Under the pieces are notes generated by a model. The model was not told the origin of the DNA, searched no databases, and worked only from the letters and a program-made list of their open reading frames with translations. Below are positions 25,201 to 38,700 of a DNA stretch of 64,000 nt, in pieces. Both the position numbers and the translations under genes were made by a program. How positions within the stretch are numbered: position 1 is the stretch's first letter; every line of letters starts with the position of its first letter. This stretch comes from Polyodon spathula (Eukaryota > Chordata > Actinopteri > Acipenseriformes > Polyodontidae), in NCBI RefSeq assembly GCF_017654505.1, contig NC_054549.1, positions 29,809,854 to 29,873,853 of the forward strand. Reading direction: 5' to 3'.

Positions 25201-25640
25201 GGGTATTCCAGAAGTAACTTTACAAACCGGAGACGTTTATAATAAACATAAAGTACTTGTCCTATTGCAGGTTTATTGAATGACTCACTTATTTGCATAC
25301 AGCTGTGGTTCATGGGCCACACAAGAAACAAATTGACAGTGGCATTGATCAACAGATAGACATTACATACATGTGGTTTAACGTGGGGAATATTTATCGA
25401 AGCCGATTCATGTGAGAAGTCATTATAGGCAGGTGGACTTTTGCTACTACCTCAAGTTAAAACTCCCAGAGTTTGGCTGACACAGACCTGTTGAGTGCCC
25501 GTGCATGTTATGTGAATTTACAGCACTAGATTTCTTCCTTTAGGGAGTCCTAAAACATCACAAGTTCGATATGTGACCAAGCCTCGAAGCACTGATGATT
25601 GGAAAGAGCACATTGTAGCACTTGTTTTCTATGACCTCCA
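25201..25640 (+). pseudogene. decayed mariner-like transposase fragment
   Basis: At 25529 one frame reads DFFL, a stop, then GVLKHHKF. From 25567 a second frame reads RYVTKPRSTDDWKEHIVA. Together these match the conserved C-terminal region of mariner-type DD(E/D) transposases (DFFLWG-x-LK, then VY-x-TKP, then DL-K). The frame changes between the two pieces and a stop replaces the usual Trp, so it is dead. The start, gggtattccagaagta, resembles a terminal inverted repeat. The partner end was not found. Confidence 0.65.
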
Positions 25641-26942
25641 GCCAGAGCTCCCTTGTAAATGTTTACCATGGTCATTTTGCATGGCAATTTAGCAGTTTTT
25701 CATGCTTTTCCCAGGTCTACACAAGACATTTTATTAGTGTAATATAATGATATAATATATAATACAGTTAATATATAAGGAAGCCGTATCACTGTATGAA
25801 CTTTAGATGGAGACATCCATTGACTTGTATCTGTGTAATTAAGTGTCTTTTGAAGTGTGTATTCTATTAGAAAAATAAGAAGTTACAGCAAGTGTTTAAC
25901 ACTGTTCTACCTCATGGATCTGGTGGTGAAAACCCCAACAGTATTCAGATCTGATACTGTTTAGATCATTAAACAGGCCCCCTGTCTTATGTTATGTGTG
26001 AATGTATTCGCAATATGCCCTATGTGACAGGTGAGTTATCTGTTTGTGTCCATATCGTTGTCTTCAGAGTTTGTTTGGAAATTATTTTCAGGATGTTTTT
26101 TGTTTGCTGCCTTAAATGGCCAAGGAAGAGCTGAGGCTTTAGGCTGAGCCCACCTAACAAGCTTTACAAACAAGCTCTGGTATTTAAACAGCTCTGGTAT
26201 TTAAAGAAATGGGATTTGGAGCACCATTGAGCTTGTGCCAAAGAATTCCGGAACACATGCAGAAGTGACACGTTCTGGAATAAAGATCAACAACGTGCTT
26301 GATTGAAGTCTCAAATGCATATTGAAGTCCCAAATTAAAAAGCTGTAAAAGTCAGAAGAAACACATTCCATCTAACATGGAAGTCAGCCTTAAGCCAATG
26401 TCAGTGCTGCAAGGCTGGAGTTCTGGTTGTGTGGTTTGTGTTTTTACTGTTAGTAACAGGCTGGCACAAGGCAAGCAGAGCAGACTGGTTGTGCTGTTCA
26501 GCAGGGAGGATAGCCAAGAAGACAACTGAAGAAGCAGGAGCCATTCACTATGCTGTCATCCAATAGGAAAGGGTCAAACTTTTAGTGCACTTATTTTACA
26601 CTGCAGTATTAAGAACCTCTTTGTGGAGGTAAGAAATATATAATTTGCGAGTACCATGTGTAACAAATCCACTAGAAAACAGAATGTTGCAGGGGGACAG
26701 ATTACTGGTTACACTTTTGTGTACCAGCTGAACTTAGAGATAAGATATATTTCTAAGAGCTCCTCTGAGGCCACTTGGGTGCTTTAAACTTTTTAAAAGT
26801 CATCAGGATATGATGACATATAAAAAGGTTCTAAACATCAAGACAACTACATTAAGTATGACAACTGTGATATTTCAAAACCATAATATGTAATTCACCC
26901 CGAAATGAAAGAAAATGCATTTTCTAATTATTATAATATATA

Positions 26943-26945
26943 TAA

Positions 26946-27003
<58 letters not shown>

Positions 27004-27008
27004 ATATA

Positions 27009-27039
<31 letters not shown>
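26943..27039. repeat. (TA)n and (GT)n compound microsatellite
   Basis: About 58 bp of TA, a short break, then about 28 bp of GT. Seen directly. Confidence 0.95.
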
Positions 27040-27042
<3 letters not shown>

Positions 27043-28271
27043 TAAGTCTGAATAAGAATAAAATAATACAAATGATCATTATCAAATAATAGTTTTTAAA
27101 TAGTTTTTAAATTCTGTATTTGAGTCTTATTTTTGGGCTGAAAAAAACATGACTTTGGGAAACAAGAAAAATCAATGTTTTGCTGCAGCGTGTGGCTGCA
27201 GTTGATTACAAGACCCGTGATTTAGATTACAAGAGCGTGCCTCTGTTGTGTACAGTTGGGATGCCTGTGGTGACCTTGTCTCAGTTCCAGCTGCATTGTG
27301 CTCACTCAGGCGTGGCTCGCAAGTCCTGGCAGGCCCTTCCTGACACAGAGAGAGGGGAGGGGGGCTGGAATAAAGTATTTCATCTGAGAGAGGGGGGGGA
27401 TCCCAGCTTCCATACACATGGCTCACACACAACATCCCAGTGTGGGGCATTGCACATATAAAACATGCAACACACACAAATGTGGGAATGGGTGGAGAGT
27501 GGAGCCTGAAATCATTTAAAAAGTCTGCTTTACTGGTAAAACTAGTGGGTTTCCAATTACAGTCTGGGTCAGTGTTTGAACAAGGACCCAATATTCATTA
27601 TAAAACTGCTCTGCATTCCAGTGCACTAAAAAACTGCACTTTCAAAAATTGCAAGTTGTAAACTGTAGTAACAACATCTACAAAAGATTAGTAATATCTG
27701 AAAGTGAAAAACATTTCAAGACAGCAAGACATTAGCCTGTTACCCAACCATTTTCAGCTACTGACTCTTAATCAGTGGGTCTTATAAATTACATTTTTAA
27801 TGACTTTTTAAGTTTTATCCAGTAAGAATTGTAGTGCCAGAAACCGTGTTTGATGAAAATACTGTGAATTTCTGTCAGTAAATTTGTGTTCATGCATAAG
27901 AAGAATGTATGACAAAAGAAGATTTTCAGGAATGTATGTGAATTAAGAGATTTGTATAAACCACTGCCGTTCAGAGTGAAACAAGGTTGAGTGGGAACAA
28001 TTCAACGCAGTGCTTCAAATTTGGGACGCTCCTCCCAGTTTGGGTGGTTGGGAAGGTCCAGGTTTGAGTGGGAACGAGGTGTGGATGAATGATGGAGATA
28101 TATAAATAATACAGGCATACACCCTTTTCAAATAAAAATAAACTAAGAAGGAAGTAAATGCAATGATAACTCAACAAAAGCGTGGGAACAAAGTAGTTAT
28201 TCAGGTCTGTCACTATTACAAATTAAAACTGACTTTTTAATCAATAATAAGCTAAGTGTGAGAATATAATG

Positions 28272-28272
28272 G

Positions 28273-28346
<74 letters not shown>
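28272..28346. repeat. (TTA)n microsatellite
   Basis: About 25 uninterrupted TTA units. Confidence 0.95.
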
Positions 28347-28347
<1 letters not shown>

Positions 28348-29628
28348 TCACACATGTAAATAAATTCAAAATATTGTAGGATTAAATGCAACAATTCCTT
28401 GATGTGTAGTACTTGCTCTGGGGACAGACAAACAGCTTCATACCGTTGTTTTTAACAAGTACTAATTTAATTCTATTTATTCTGATTTGATTTTATGGTA
28501 GCTGGAAAACAGCCAACACTTAGACATAAAAAGGCAATAAAACTTAAAGCTCAAGAATATTAAAACGAATACAAACACACTATCTACAGATCAAATATAT
28601 TTGATCTCAGAATTGGCAGAGTTTAAATAAAAAGTAAAAATCTAAAATAACAATAAAAAGTTAATATCCATCTGCAGCTGTTAACATGAATGAATCCCAT
28701 GCTTGAAAGCACTTGGAAAAAGCAGGGGGTTCCCCATCTGTAAAGATGTGTAATCATCGGGTGAGTTCTGTCATAAAGAGGCATTACTAACCAAAGAATC
28801 TTTAATAAAGTAGACCTGACATCAATACTAATAGCCTGGCATGTTAGACAACGCCCTACACACAGGTACACGCACACGCACACTCACACTCACACACACA
28901 CACACAAATTGCACATCAGCAGACAGAACCTCTTCATTGAAAATATCACTCAATAAAAGACATGCACTGAGCAGAGTAAATGGGCTAGTTGGGTAGGACT
29001 TGAGGGCACACATGGAAGTTAAAGTTCAGAACAGAAGGTAGAATGCTCATTTGTTACCCTTGAGATTTATAATGGTTATACTTCAACACGTATCAGGCAG
29101 CTTCAGGATAATCATCTACATATTTTTAGAGGGTAGCGTTATCTGTGAAGTGGTTTACCTGTCAGGGTATTTCAAGAAACAATTGTGAGCTCTGTTTCAA
29201 TGCAATGCAGATATTTAAATGACACCTTTGCTGTGTGTATCCTATATTCACCAACTCACAAGATATGGCTATAGACATGCCTTCAGCCTACACAGTTAGA
29301 GCACAGGCCGTGCATGGCTGATAATAGTTAAACGGTTCTTGCTCTGACAGCTATGACGTGTTTGGTACTGCATGGAGGGGTATGACACACGCACCTTCAG
29401 TTCTAGGACTATGATCACAGGACTTGAATAACTGCAATAAAGATGACAAGTTCTGGCACCGATTGCTTCAGTTCTTGGGAAGGTTCGAAGGGGAGCTGTG
29501 TGGCACAGCACTCCAACAGCACTGGACCTCCCTTTGATCCAAGGATGAAGTTGGCTTAAACAAGCCTTGTCTGGCTAGAACAGTATGAAATAGCAGTGTC
29601 AGATTCTTTGTTTTATCTCTCGCCCCAG

Positions 29629-29730
29629 GTCTCAGAGCTGGAGTATACTCTTTGGCATCACTTCCCCATCCAGGGCTTCAAGGCTGATGGAGAGGAGATG
29701 ACCGTGACTGACCTCCTGGATCACTTCAAG
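29629..29730 (+). CDS. uba7: UBA7 (ISG15-activating E1), antepenultimate exon
   Basis: A 102-bp exon with a good acceptor (ttatctctcgccccag) and donor (gtaact), phase 0 at both ends. It encodes ELEYTLWHHFPIQG, then GEEMTVTDLLDHFK. This is the entry into the ubiquitin-fold domain of E1 enzymes, which recruits the E2 (UBA1 has LWDRFEVQG then GEEMTLKQFLDYFK at this place). The downstream exons resemble UBA7 more than UBA1 or UBA6 in the LYxxGxSxEK segment, and INKA1 lies next door as in human. The product activates the antiviral modifier ISG15 and passes it to its E2. No upstream exon of the roughly 1000-residue enzyme was recognised in the preceding 29 kb. Confidence 0.85.
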
Positions 29731-31519
29731 GTAACTCCACCACCTGACTTCTTGATCAGCTTTCTCATGAGGAAAAATAGTTTTATAATTTCAAACAGCT
29801 GGGCCACAGCCTCCTATTCCTCCCCACTAGGTCACTAGGATATGCTGCATTTTGTTCCTTAGAACTAATCACAACGCACAGTGCTTTATCTATATGCTTC
29901 AGCGTATAGCGCAGCACAAATATGCTTCCCCACAATCAGCCTTGAGACATCTTTTCAGAAGCAAGCATTAGCTAGTACACATGGCAAATAGTAATCTATG
30001 CAGAAACAGCAATAGAAAACCATAGAGAAAACAGATAATAAGTATTCACTTCTTCAGTACGGTTTAGTGTAAAAAAAAAAAAAAACCTTCACTTAACACC
30101 TAAGCCCAGTTAAATGGTCCCGGTCTTGGGTATGCCCCTATATCATTTTTTAAAACTTTATTTCATACAAAAAACTGAGACAGTTAAGTTAGTGTAGTCT
30201 TTTTAATCTGTCCTATTTACTGTAATGAAGCTCAGAGGGCGCCTGGTGATTATTTAATTCAATGAAACCGCATGTCCCAATGTGTGAAGAGACACGTTTT
30301 GCTGAAGGGCTGAGATGTGGTTACGTGAAGTCACTATACCTGCTCAGAGATTAGAGGTGAGGCACAGCGCGTCCGTACAGGTTCAGTATTGCTCTATTCA
30401 TCTGCTTTCAATTAGAGTGAAGAGAGGCAGAGGCTTTCTACCTGTGCCAGGCCTTTTATCTGCAATTAACACCAGATCATCTTTAATCATGTCTGTCTCT
30501 GATGCTGTTCTTTTCTTTTTATCACAAAAACTAGTTTAAAAGAACCCGCTTTGATTAAAATGATCTTTCTTGATAATACTTTACATATGCTTTTGTAATA
30601 AGTTCATATATTCAGTTGACCCTATCTTGAAAGGTATAAGAGAGTTGTATCTTAATATAAAGCTACAGTTTATTACAATGTTCAGCAATAGATAAAATAT
30701 GATTCCTTGGTGAATGTTTATTAAATGCTTTGGATGTTCTTGCTTTGGTGGGAAATTGGAAACTATACATTGTTGACCTACCAGTTTGCTTACATTATGT
30801 GACGTAGTTTTAGCTGCAGGCACACAAGCTTCCTTCATGCTTGAATCTCATTGACTGTCACTCTGTGAACTAAACTGCCACCCCCTGCTTTTGGAGTGTG
30901 AATGTAGAAGTACGGTATGTTCTTATTTTGGGGTTTTATTATTTGCACTGTTTTCAGGTTAAATTTTGAATTTAAATAAAGGGTTTAATTTTACTTTCAT
31001 TCCACACTTTCACACAAGGCAGGGGGAAATCGGTTAAAATGGAGTCATTATCTTAATTGTACCAAATGTCAGAAGCTTTGCTTAAGAAAGTATCCTTGCT
31101 CTATTGCAGCTACACAACCTTAATAAAATAATCCGTCTATTACTTTAATGACTATTTTAGTTTTATACCCTTTTCAGATGAAATTAGAATTTATTTTATT
31201 TATTTATTTATTTAAATTAAATTTTTTCACAACCCCTTGATATATGTAAGCTCTGTATTAAACTATTTAAAATTATGTATTAAAAGACCTCAAATAAATG
31301 TCCTAGATACTTCATGAATTAACTTGTATTGAGTGTGTTACTTCTTTCTGAAAAATTACACTAGAAGCAATGTTAAGTAGAGAATCTATTCCCCATCCCA
31401 CCAACCCTCCCCAGGAATACCCTAGGAATTCAGTTTAGTTTGAGAGGTAAAGAGCCGGGCATAATTTATGTTATCATAGAGTTATTATATTATATATATA
31501 TTATATATATATCTATATC

Positions 31520-31556
<37 letters not shown>

Positions 31557-32198
31557 TATAATATATATATTATATACTATATATACTAATTGAACTTGTG
31601 AGCTTTTTTTGAACCTTGAGAAATTTGATTCAGGCAGCTTGAAGGTTGAAAGAGATAACAAAAACTTAAAAGACAGGCCAGACTGCCATTGACAGTTTCT
31701 ATAGGCTCCTAGAATGCATTTATCAGATTGCGGGTTTTACAGAAGGATTTGGGACAAGTCTCTGCACGTGCCTGGGCATCTCGGCTACCAGCATTTCTGT
31801 AATTTGACCCACTTTACCATAACACACCAAGAGCATTGTGTCGCTCCTGAAAACTGCCCCAGGTATAAGACGACCATCCATTGCACCATCAATGGGAACC
31901 AGTGCAGTTTGCTTCTTAATAAGTTTTAGTCCTTATAACTTCATGTGGTCGAGCTGCTACCACATTATATGACCTACAGGTAACAGAATGCAGTTGTTTA
32001 TCTATTGTGATGTATTTTAAATATTTGCACATCTTCAATAAATGTAACAAAACAGGTAAAGAATTATTGAAATATGCCCCTGTTTATCTGTGTTGCTATG
32101 GCAATGGTTGCATTTTGTAGATCTTGCACCTCCCCATGAACAAAAATAACAAAAAGTCAGACTCATTTTGTCTGTTTCTCTCTCTGTTTCTCTCCCAG

Positions 32199-32299
32199 AT
32201 CACATACAGCCTGGAGATAACCCAACTGTTTTATGGAGCGTCAATGCTGTACTACTCCGGCAATTCTGAGGAGAAACGCACTAAAAGGCTGAAACAAAG
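32199..32299 (+). CDS. uba7: UBA7 penultimate exon (copy 1)
   Basis: A 101-bp exon after a pyrimidine-rich acceptor (ctgtttctctcccag), with donor gtactc, starting in phase 0 and ending two bases into an Arg codon. It encodes ITYSLEITQLFYGASMLYY, then SGNSEEKRTKRLKQ. It continues the ubiquitin-fold domain (UBA1: LEITMLSQGVSMLYSF; UBA7: LLYAAGWSPEKQ). The joins to the exons at 29730 and 37050 keep the frame. It lies 129 bases inside the left end of the duplicated block. Confidence 0.88.
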
Positions 32300-35200
32300 G
32301 TACTCAACAGTCCATTGGCACCCTACAAGCACTGACTAAGTCTTGATATACATCTTGTTCTCTCAATAAGATCTAATTCTAGATGGTTGTAACAGGTAAC
32401 CATGTATGAAAGCCCTCCTCTGCTGTGTGATTGTTACAAGCTTGGGTGTGTCTAAACCTGGAATTGTTCAATCTGCTATGCAAGGGAAATCCTATTTCCA
32501 ACCAACATACCTTCCACTCTGCACCCCAGCACTCACTGAACTATTCATTACCTCCAGACCACATTTATCACAGTCGCACTGCAGCCTAGCTTACACAAAC
32601 CTGAGTCTATAACCTCATTTACACAATCGTGGAAGACAAACACTAAGAATCTCTGGGTGACACATTATACCCTCATTTGTGTCATCCTTAATTATCCTTT
32701 AAATCACCCTGTGAAAACTATCAATTACTATCTTACTTTAGTTAACGATCTGTTTGTTTACTCGGGGGGGTCCCAGAGGGTCTCGTTCTGCAGCTCTGAA
32801 CAAAGAAGGGTTTCTCGGCCTGACTGCTCGCTCTCCTCTCTCTTTGCAAAAACAACCATCATTCTGAAGAGACGATTGACTCCCAAAACCTGGCTGTAAA
32901 TCTCATGTTGAATTTCCTGAACTTGTGTTTGTGTCAACATTGACATTTGAAGTTGCTGTATAATGGGTGTCCGTTTACTGCATTCTTCCACGGTTCAGCC
33001 TGTGCACTCTACTAGAAAGTGGACTTTTTTTCAGCGTCCTGTCTTGTTTACATTCTCCAAAGGTGGCTTTAGTTGCAGGTTAGTGCACTAGCCTTTCATA
33101 TCTGGTGGCCTTGGAGAAAAAGGAAGCAGTGTAGGGTTGTTTGTTATTAATGTTGAATTATGACCTGAATACTAGAGAATTGGTGACTTTACAGCCTTAC
33201 AAATGAAAGGAATATGTTTGTAAATGTGAACCATTACCTCAGATAAAACATTTAAAATTAGTTTTGGGTGGGGGTGGGAACTGCCCCCATTCACAGCCAT
33301 TTAGACATGCTGTAGCAGTAATGCAACATAATGATGTGTTTGGCTCTCCCTTTTTTGTGGGTTACATTTTTTAACTTTGAAATCTAAAACTGACCACAGC
33401 ACAACTCAGAGAGCTCTTATGAGTTGTAAATAGAAATAGAATGATACAAACAGTCATACACAGCCATTTTCTAACAAAAACAAATAGTATGAATGTTTAA
33501 TCTATGCAGATTGTTTACCACTGTACATGACTCGTTTTTAAATAACATATGGCCCTATTGTGAACTGAGCGCAAAGTTTGTGAAAGGAACACTAGCAAGA
33601 AACCACTCACCTGGTCCTTCCTGACACTTATAGTTGGTGTAGTTAATTTATTCACATACTTTAGGCAAAGCACTGAGTAAGAACTGGTGACACACTGTTT
33701 TGTAATATTATGGACTAATGAATGTTGTTGTCGACTACCTAACAAGTCTTTCCACTGGGGGAGCAAAATGGTTTTTACTGAGTTTTTACTGAGTTTATTC
33801 GGCTGAACTGCAGTACCTTTGAGTCATTTGACCTTTCCATGATGCCATTTTGTTATCAAACTTCTCCATGCATTTTAATAAGTTGTTACAGTCAATATGA
33901 TAATTTCATTTTGAGACCATTGATGTAATGATGACATGATGGTGGCAGATTGAAATAATACAGGGTGGGGTTTGGGACAAACCATTTATACACTGCAGTT
34001 TCAACTGAGAGGCTGTATTGAGACATATGCAACACAATATTTAAAAGACCTGCCCATAATACTGTAAACATGGTTCAATTGTTCTAGATGTGGGTTCCCG
34101 AATGGTTATCCTTGTAAAAGCATGGCCGTGGTGGTGTGCAGAGTGAGTCATAGAGTCAGGGAACACAGGTTCAAGTCCTGGCTGTGGGTCACATTGTCTC
34201 TGACACTCCCAGAGGTTAGGAAGGCAAAACCAGAAGGGACTGTTTCTCCTCATCATGCTACAGAGGGCCCTACTGGCCAGGCTCCTGGTGAGCTCAGACA
34301 GACTCCTACAGGGCTAGCCTTTGTCCTCCAGAGGCTGGTAGCTCACTGACATCTGCTTTCGAGTTCCTGGGTTTAAAAGAGAAAATTGGCTTGTTCTTGG
34401 GATTGGAGGACTCCCTCTGAACCTTCAGTTCTCCTGAGCTGTGTGGATATGACTTGCTAGTGAGGGAACATAATTGTAAATTGGGGAGAAAACTGGGGTA
34501 AAATAATCGGGTGTATACATTTCTAAATAATTCAGCAAATTATCTACAGATTCACAGATAGATTCACTTTTGAAAAACTGGTAATCTGTCCTCTGTCGGA
34601 TCTGCTGCCTTGTGACTAACATGCAACAGGGAAGTGTACCTTCTCTGTATTCCGGAACAAAATGTCAGTGTATCCATGTGCATGAGAAAAAATATGAGAA
34701 GAGTGCAAGGTTTGAACCAAGAAATGAGAAAAGAGTTTACTTTTTTAAAAGATTTATACCCACAAAGTCTTGTTGATAGCTAGACCTTCACAGGAGCTGA
34801 GCTTAGGTCACAGAATGCAGTCAGTTTCAGGTTATAAAAACAATTAATCTAATATAATGTAATATACAGTCTTGTAATAGCTGGCTTGGGGTGAATTTCA
34901 AGACAGTGATATAAATAGGGGGTTTCGGATGAAGTGCCACATGAGATAACTCATTAAATCGCAACTTAACAATAATAAAGTCATCCAAACAACAAGATTG
35001 GATTACAGCCATGCAGTGTAGCTCCTTTACTAGTTTAAAATGTTTTATTATCAGAAATCCTTTAAAGGCTGTTTCGTTTCTTTCCCCAATCGATGTGCAG
35101 TTGATGTTTTTTCTAGTACTATTCCTATCATCTCTTACCAGGTCAGTGCAGGTTCAGTTTTTAATTTTTGCCAATGAATGGCTGCTCCATGTAATATTAA

Positions 35201-37049
35201 TGCCACAAAATGTCCTGGTTTCTTCTGATGTGACGCTTTTACACCGCTCCTATCTTCTGCACTCTCGCTTGAAGAAAGTAACACTTTCCTGATTCAGCTA
35301 CCCAGTGGTAAGATTACCGGCTATCGACTTTGAGTTTTTCCATAAAAATCCTGCTCTCTTTGGACAGATAACCATTGGCATATACAGGCACTCTCACCTG
35401 TGGAGAACGTTACTGTATCGGGCAGAAGTTTCTTCTCAGATCTTGGGTTGTGACTGTCCACCGCCTGTGCAGCTCAAATATGGAAAGAGAGTCAGGGCAT
35501 CATAACACTGCCTGGCCAGGCCAATCACAGACATGAACACCATTGAGCACGTGTGTGCTATCTTTGACCGACCCCTGTGAAAGAATCCCAGTAAACCCAC
35601 CTCCTAGGACTCCCAAATACAGATTCTGTGCCAGGAATAGGGCTGCAATCCTGCAGACCACGATTGCTGATCTTGTGTCAGCGCACTGCTGCCTTGCATA
35701 AGGCAAAAGGCTACACCACAAAGTGTAAACCCAATCATATTTTGCCAGTGTTAGAATAGACAGGTGTTCTTTCAAACTTGGTTGTCTATTTACTTATGTC
35801 AAGTCTCTCTATATTTCCATTCTTTACTTACTCTGTTTGCATGAAGCTTTGGCGCTTATGGATTTGCACGGTCTGTTGATGTGCTATGCGTCTGGCTCCG
35901 AGAAGAGACCCTCACCTTTCACTGATTGACAGACTGAGAGCAAAAAGGCATCAGCCGCCACTGCTATCGATCACCCACCTTCATCTCTGTGCTGTACCTG
36001 CATTGTGTACAGAGCATTAGACAGAGGGGTCCCTTACTTATGATGAAGTGAGCAGGGAGGAGTGCGTGAGGCAGGGAGGCAGCATTGTTGGATAAACATC
36101 CTGGACCTCCCCTCCCCCTCCATTTCCCCTCCTGTTTTTTTCTCCCTCTTCCGTCAAACAACACGTTTCTTCCGGGTTTTAAATAAACACAGGGACCCCA
36201 CTAAAACCAACTCACAGGGAACAAAGGCTTAAGATCATTTTGAAAAATGCATTTTTAACAGCAACATCCGAAGCAGTCATCTTTGTCACACTTTTTTTCT
36301 TTTTTTTTTTTTTTTTTTTGTGTTATTATTTAAATATAAGCCCTAAATATAAAAATATGACAACCGACAAATAACTGGGCCCAAAAATGCAATTGTTTTT
36401 CTCAGTATTTTTTTTTTTGCACTTATCAGAATATTCAATTAAAAAAAGAATACCTCTTTGTTCTGCATGAGTTTCATTACATTAATAATTTATGTGTTTC
36501 TTATAAAACGCCAGGATCAAGTTGAGTCTCGGCAACTTGTTTTCAACAGTGTCCAGACTGTGTATATGTTTCCAGTCCACTTGGGAGTCTTAACTATACA
36601 AGAGTCCTTACCTTATACCTCCCTGGGTTCCTGAAAGGAACATTCCACTCCTGCATTCTGGCACTGCTTTGACATGGTGCCAGGGAACCTAAACCACTCA
36701 CAGAATGGTAATTGTTTGGCCAGAATATTTCACCTGGGTGTTATAAATGAAGAGATGGCCACAGTTTTTGGAAGGGAGCTGGAATAAGCCAGTTGTATTG
36801 GTAGCTAAAGATTATGGAGACAAGGTGTGGAATGTTTACTACACACAATATATACTGGGGGTTTATTTGAACCTTTCCCTCTCCAAGCTAGATGTTAGAC
36901 CTTGAAAAAAATGCTGTTCTGAAATACTAATTTTGATATTCAAAAGTACTAGTATTTACACTTTAAAGTAAGTTCTCATGCTGTATATTAAGAGATGCAA
37001 TACTGTTGAAGTTTGGGCCAGTATAATAAATCTGTCTGTCTGTCTGCAG
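32300..37049 (+). other. UBA7 last intron (copy 1)
   Basis: An intron of 4.75 kb with the SINE above and poly-T runs at about 36290-36319. Short open frames here have no splice support and recur unchanged in copy 2 simply because the whole block is duplicated. Confidence 0.7.
34096..34520 (+). mobile_element. tRNA-derived SINE (copy 1)
   Basis: Lies in the UBA7 intron. It contains cttgtaaaagc, tggtgtgcag and a B-box-like ggttcaagtcc, and ends with a taaattggggagaaaactgg-type tail. The head is shared with the fragment at 45-200. The matching position in copy 2 starts near 55930. Confidence 0.6.
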
Positions 37050-37257
37050 GGTGTCTGAAGCCATTCAAGAGGTCACTAATATGGAGATCCCCAATCATGT
37101 GCAAGTGCTGGAACTGACGCCAGTCTTCGCAGAAGAGAATGACAGTGAGGAAAACCTAACGGTCCCGTTTATCCTGTATTACCTCCGGTCATTTGAACCT
37201 GGCCTGGCCTGGCCAGGCCAGTCGCCCCTCTCCTGGATACAGAAAGAAAAACATTAG
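37050..37257 (+). CDS. uba7: UBA7 last coding exon (copy 1)
   Basis: Acceptor tgtctgtctgtctgcag. The first base completes the Arg codon from 32299. It encodes VSEAIQEVT, VQVLELTPVFAEENDSEEN and VPFILYYLR, the conserved last strand of the E1 ubiquitin-fold domain (UBA1 ends VPYVRYTIR and stops there). Here the frame runs on for 22 more residues through a ctggcctggcc-rich segment (SFEPGLAWPGQ...) to a stop at 37255-37257. This extension is unusual for the family and identical in both copies. It could be a lost stop codon or a real tail. Confidence 0.85.
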
Positions 37258-37476
37258 GAATAACACATTAGAAACTAAATTACTGTCCACATGATTTAAG
37301 AGTAGAACAGTAAAGCACATCACAAAAAGACCTTCCAAACAGCGTTTAGTTGATAATATTTTGCATGTTAACATTGAAACATTTTGTAATGTAGTATACC
37401 TTAAATATAATGCTGTCAGTCTTAAAAACATTTTGCAGCATATAGCTATGGCCAAAAGTTTTGCATTACCCTATAG

Positions 37477-37535
37477 CAGTGGTTCCCAACCTGTGGATCA
37501 GAGTTAACTCCAGGTGGTCCGCAAACAACTCCCAA
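37477..37535 (+). mobile_element. hAT-type terminal repeat (copy 1)
   Basis: Starts cagtggttcccaacctgtgg, a typical hAT (Charlie-like) terminal inverted repeat. The opposite terminus was not found, so only one end is preserved. It is repeated at 59313. Confidence 0.6.
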
Positions 37536-38700
37536 AATTCATTAATGCCGTTCTAAACAACATAACAAACAGCTTGTGATCGTGTAAACACAATCATACT
37601 GAAGTGTCATTCTGTTCCCGTGATCGGGTAAACACGATAAACGCACTTCGTTTCTTTGACTTGCTAGGCCACTATAATTTGCAGTACAGCTTGTTAACGC
37701 ATATCATTGGATAGGAGAGGAGTATAGTTTAACTGCGTGCTTGTTTGTTTTTTGTGCGATGTCACATAGCTGTAGTTTAAAAAAAAATGTGTATCTCAAA
37801 AAATGAATTTGGCTGTGTCACATTAATAATTCCTGACTCTTACTGATTATGTTTGGCTGTGTACGGCTTGCTGTGCTGCTGTAACACACCTGCTGCTACT
37901 TTCGTGCTGCCTCAGTAAACAAGATGTCTGTATCACGGGATCAGCCAGTTTAAAATGTTTTAATGCATAATAAACATTGAACTATACACACCAAGTAAAG
38001 ACCAAGGTGGTGTTTACTTATTACTAGTTACACAAGTAGCCTTTGGCACACAAAAAAAAGCTTTGGCTCTGGACTCTTAATAGTAGCCTGCATACAGCAA
38101 ATATATAGTGTAAAAGCTTTTCCTAGCAAGTAGGATTTACTGTATATTCAGTGACATTGTGTGGTACAGTATGCCATAAACTTTCTTCACAATAAATACA
38201 AAGTAAATCAATGCCCTGGCCACTTAGGGGAACGTACTGTTTAGCTGCAGTTCTATTACCATGGTACTTTTGTTTGTCACACAGGGTATTGGATAACTGT
38301 TATTTTGCGTAGCAGTAGGGTGTAGTGTTAAGAGTGCGTTGTGATTTATTGTCTCACTGCTGAGTTTTAAAGTTCAAAGGCAGTTCTAGGCATCCTCTGT
38401 TTTTTGGGCAGCAGTTATCAAATAAAGCCTACTCACGCTCAAAGGAAATCCTTAATCACAATCCGTACAGGCAGCTTGGAAAGCTATGAGATAGAGTAAG
38501 GCCGGTCCCGGTTGCTGTGTTCATTTGCTGTAATTCAGATACTGTAAGTCAGAACATGTAAGTAGATTACTGAATAATTGGACACCCTACACAAACCCAG
38601 ATGGGAATGTGTGTCCCTACAGTTTAAAGTGCCCTGAGGGTATGGAGACAAACTGGACTGCCAACAAGATATGCTAAATCATGCAAGAATAAAAACATTT

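Larger units (their letters stand above)
25641..29628. other. non-coding stretch upstream of the first UBA7 exon seen
   Basis: Mostly microsatellites: TA at 26943-27000, GT at 27010-27039, TTA at 28272-28346 and CA at about 28876-28905. If UBA7 is complete, this is part of a very long intron. No earlier UBA7 exon was recognised in it. Confidence 0.4.

Noticed and set aside
27171..27661. Overlapping medium-length frames on both strands
   Set aside because: No splice signals, no family resemblance, and next to microsatellites; treated as chance.
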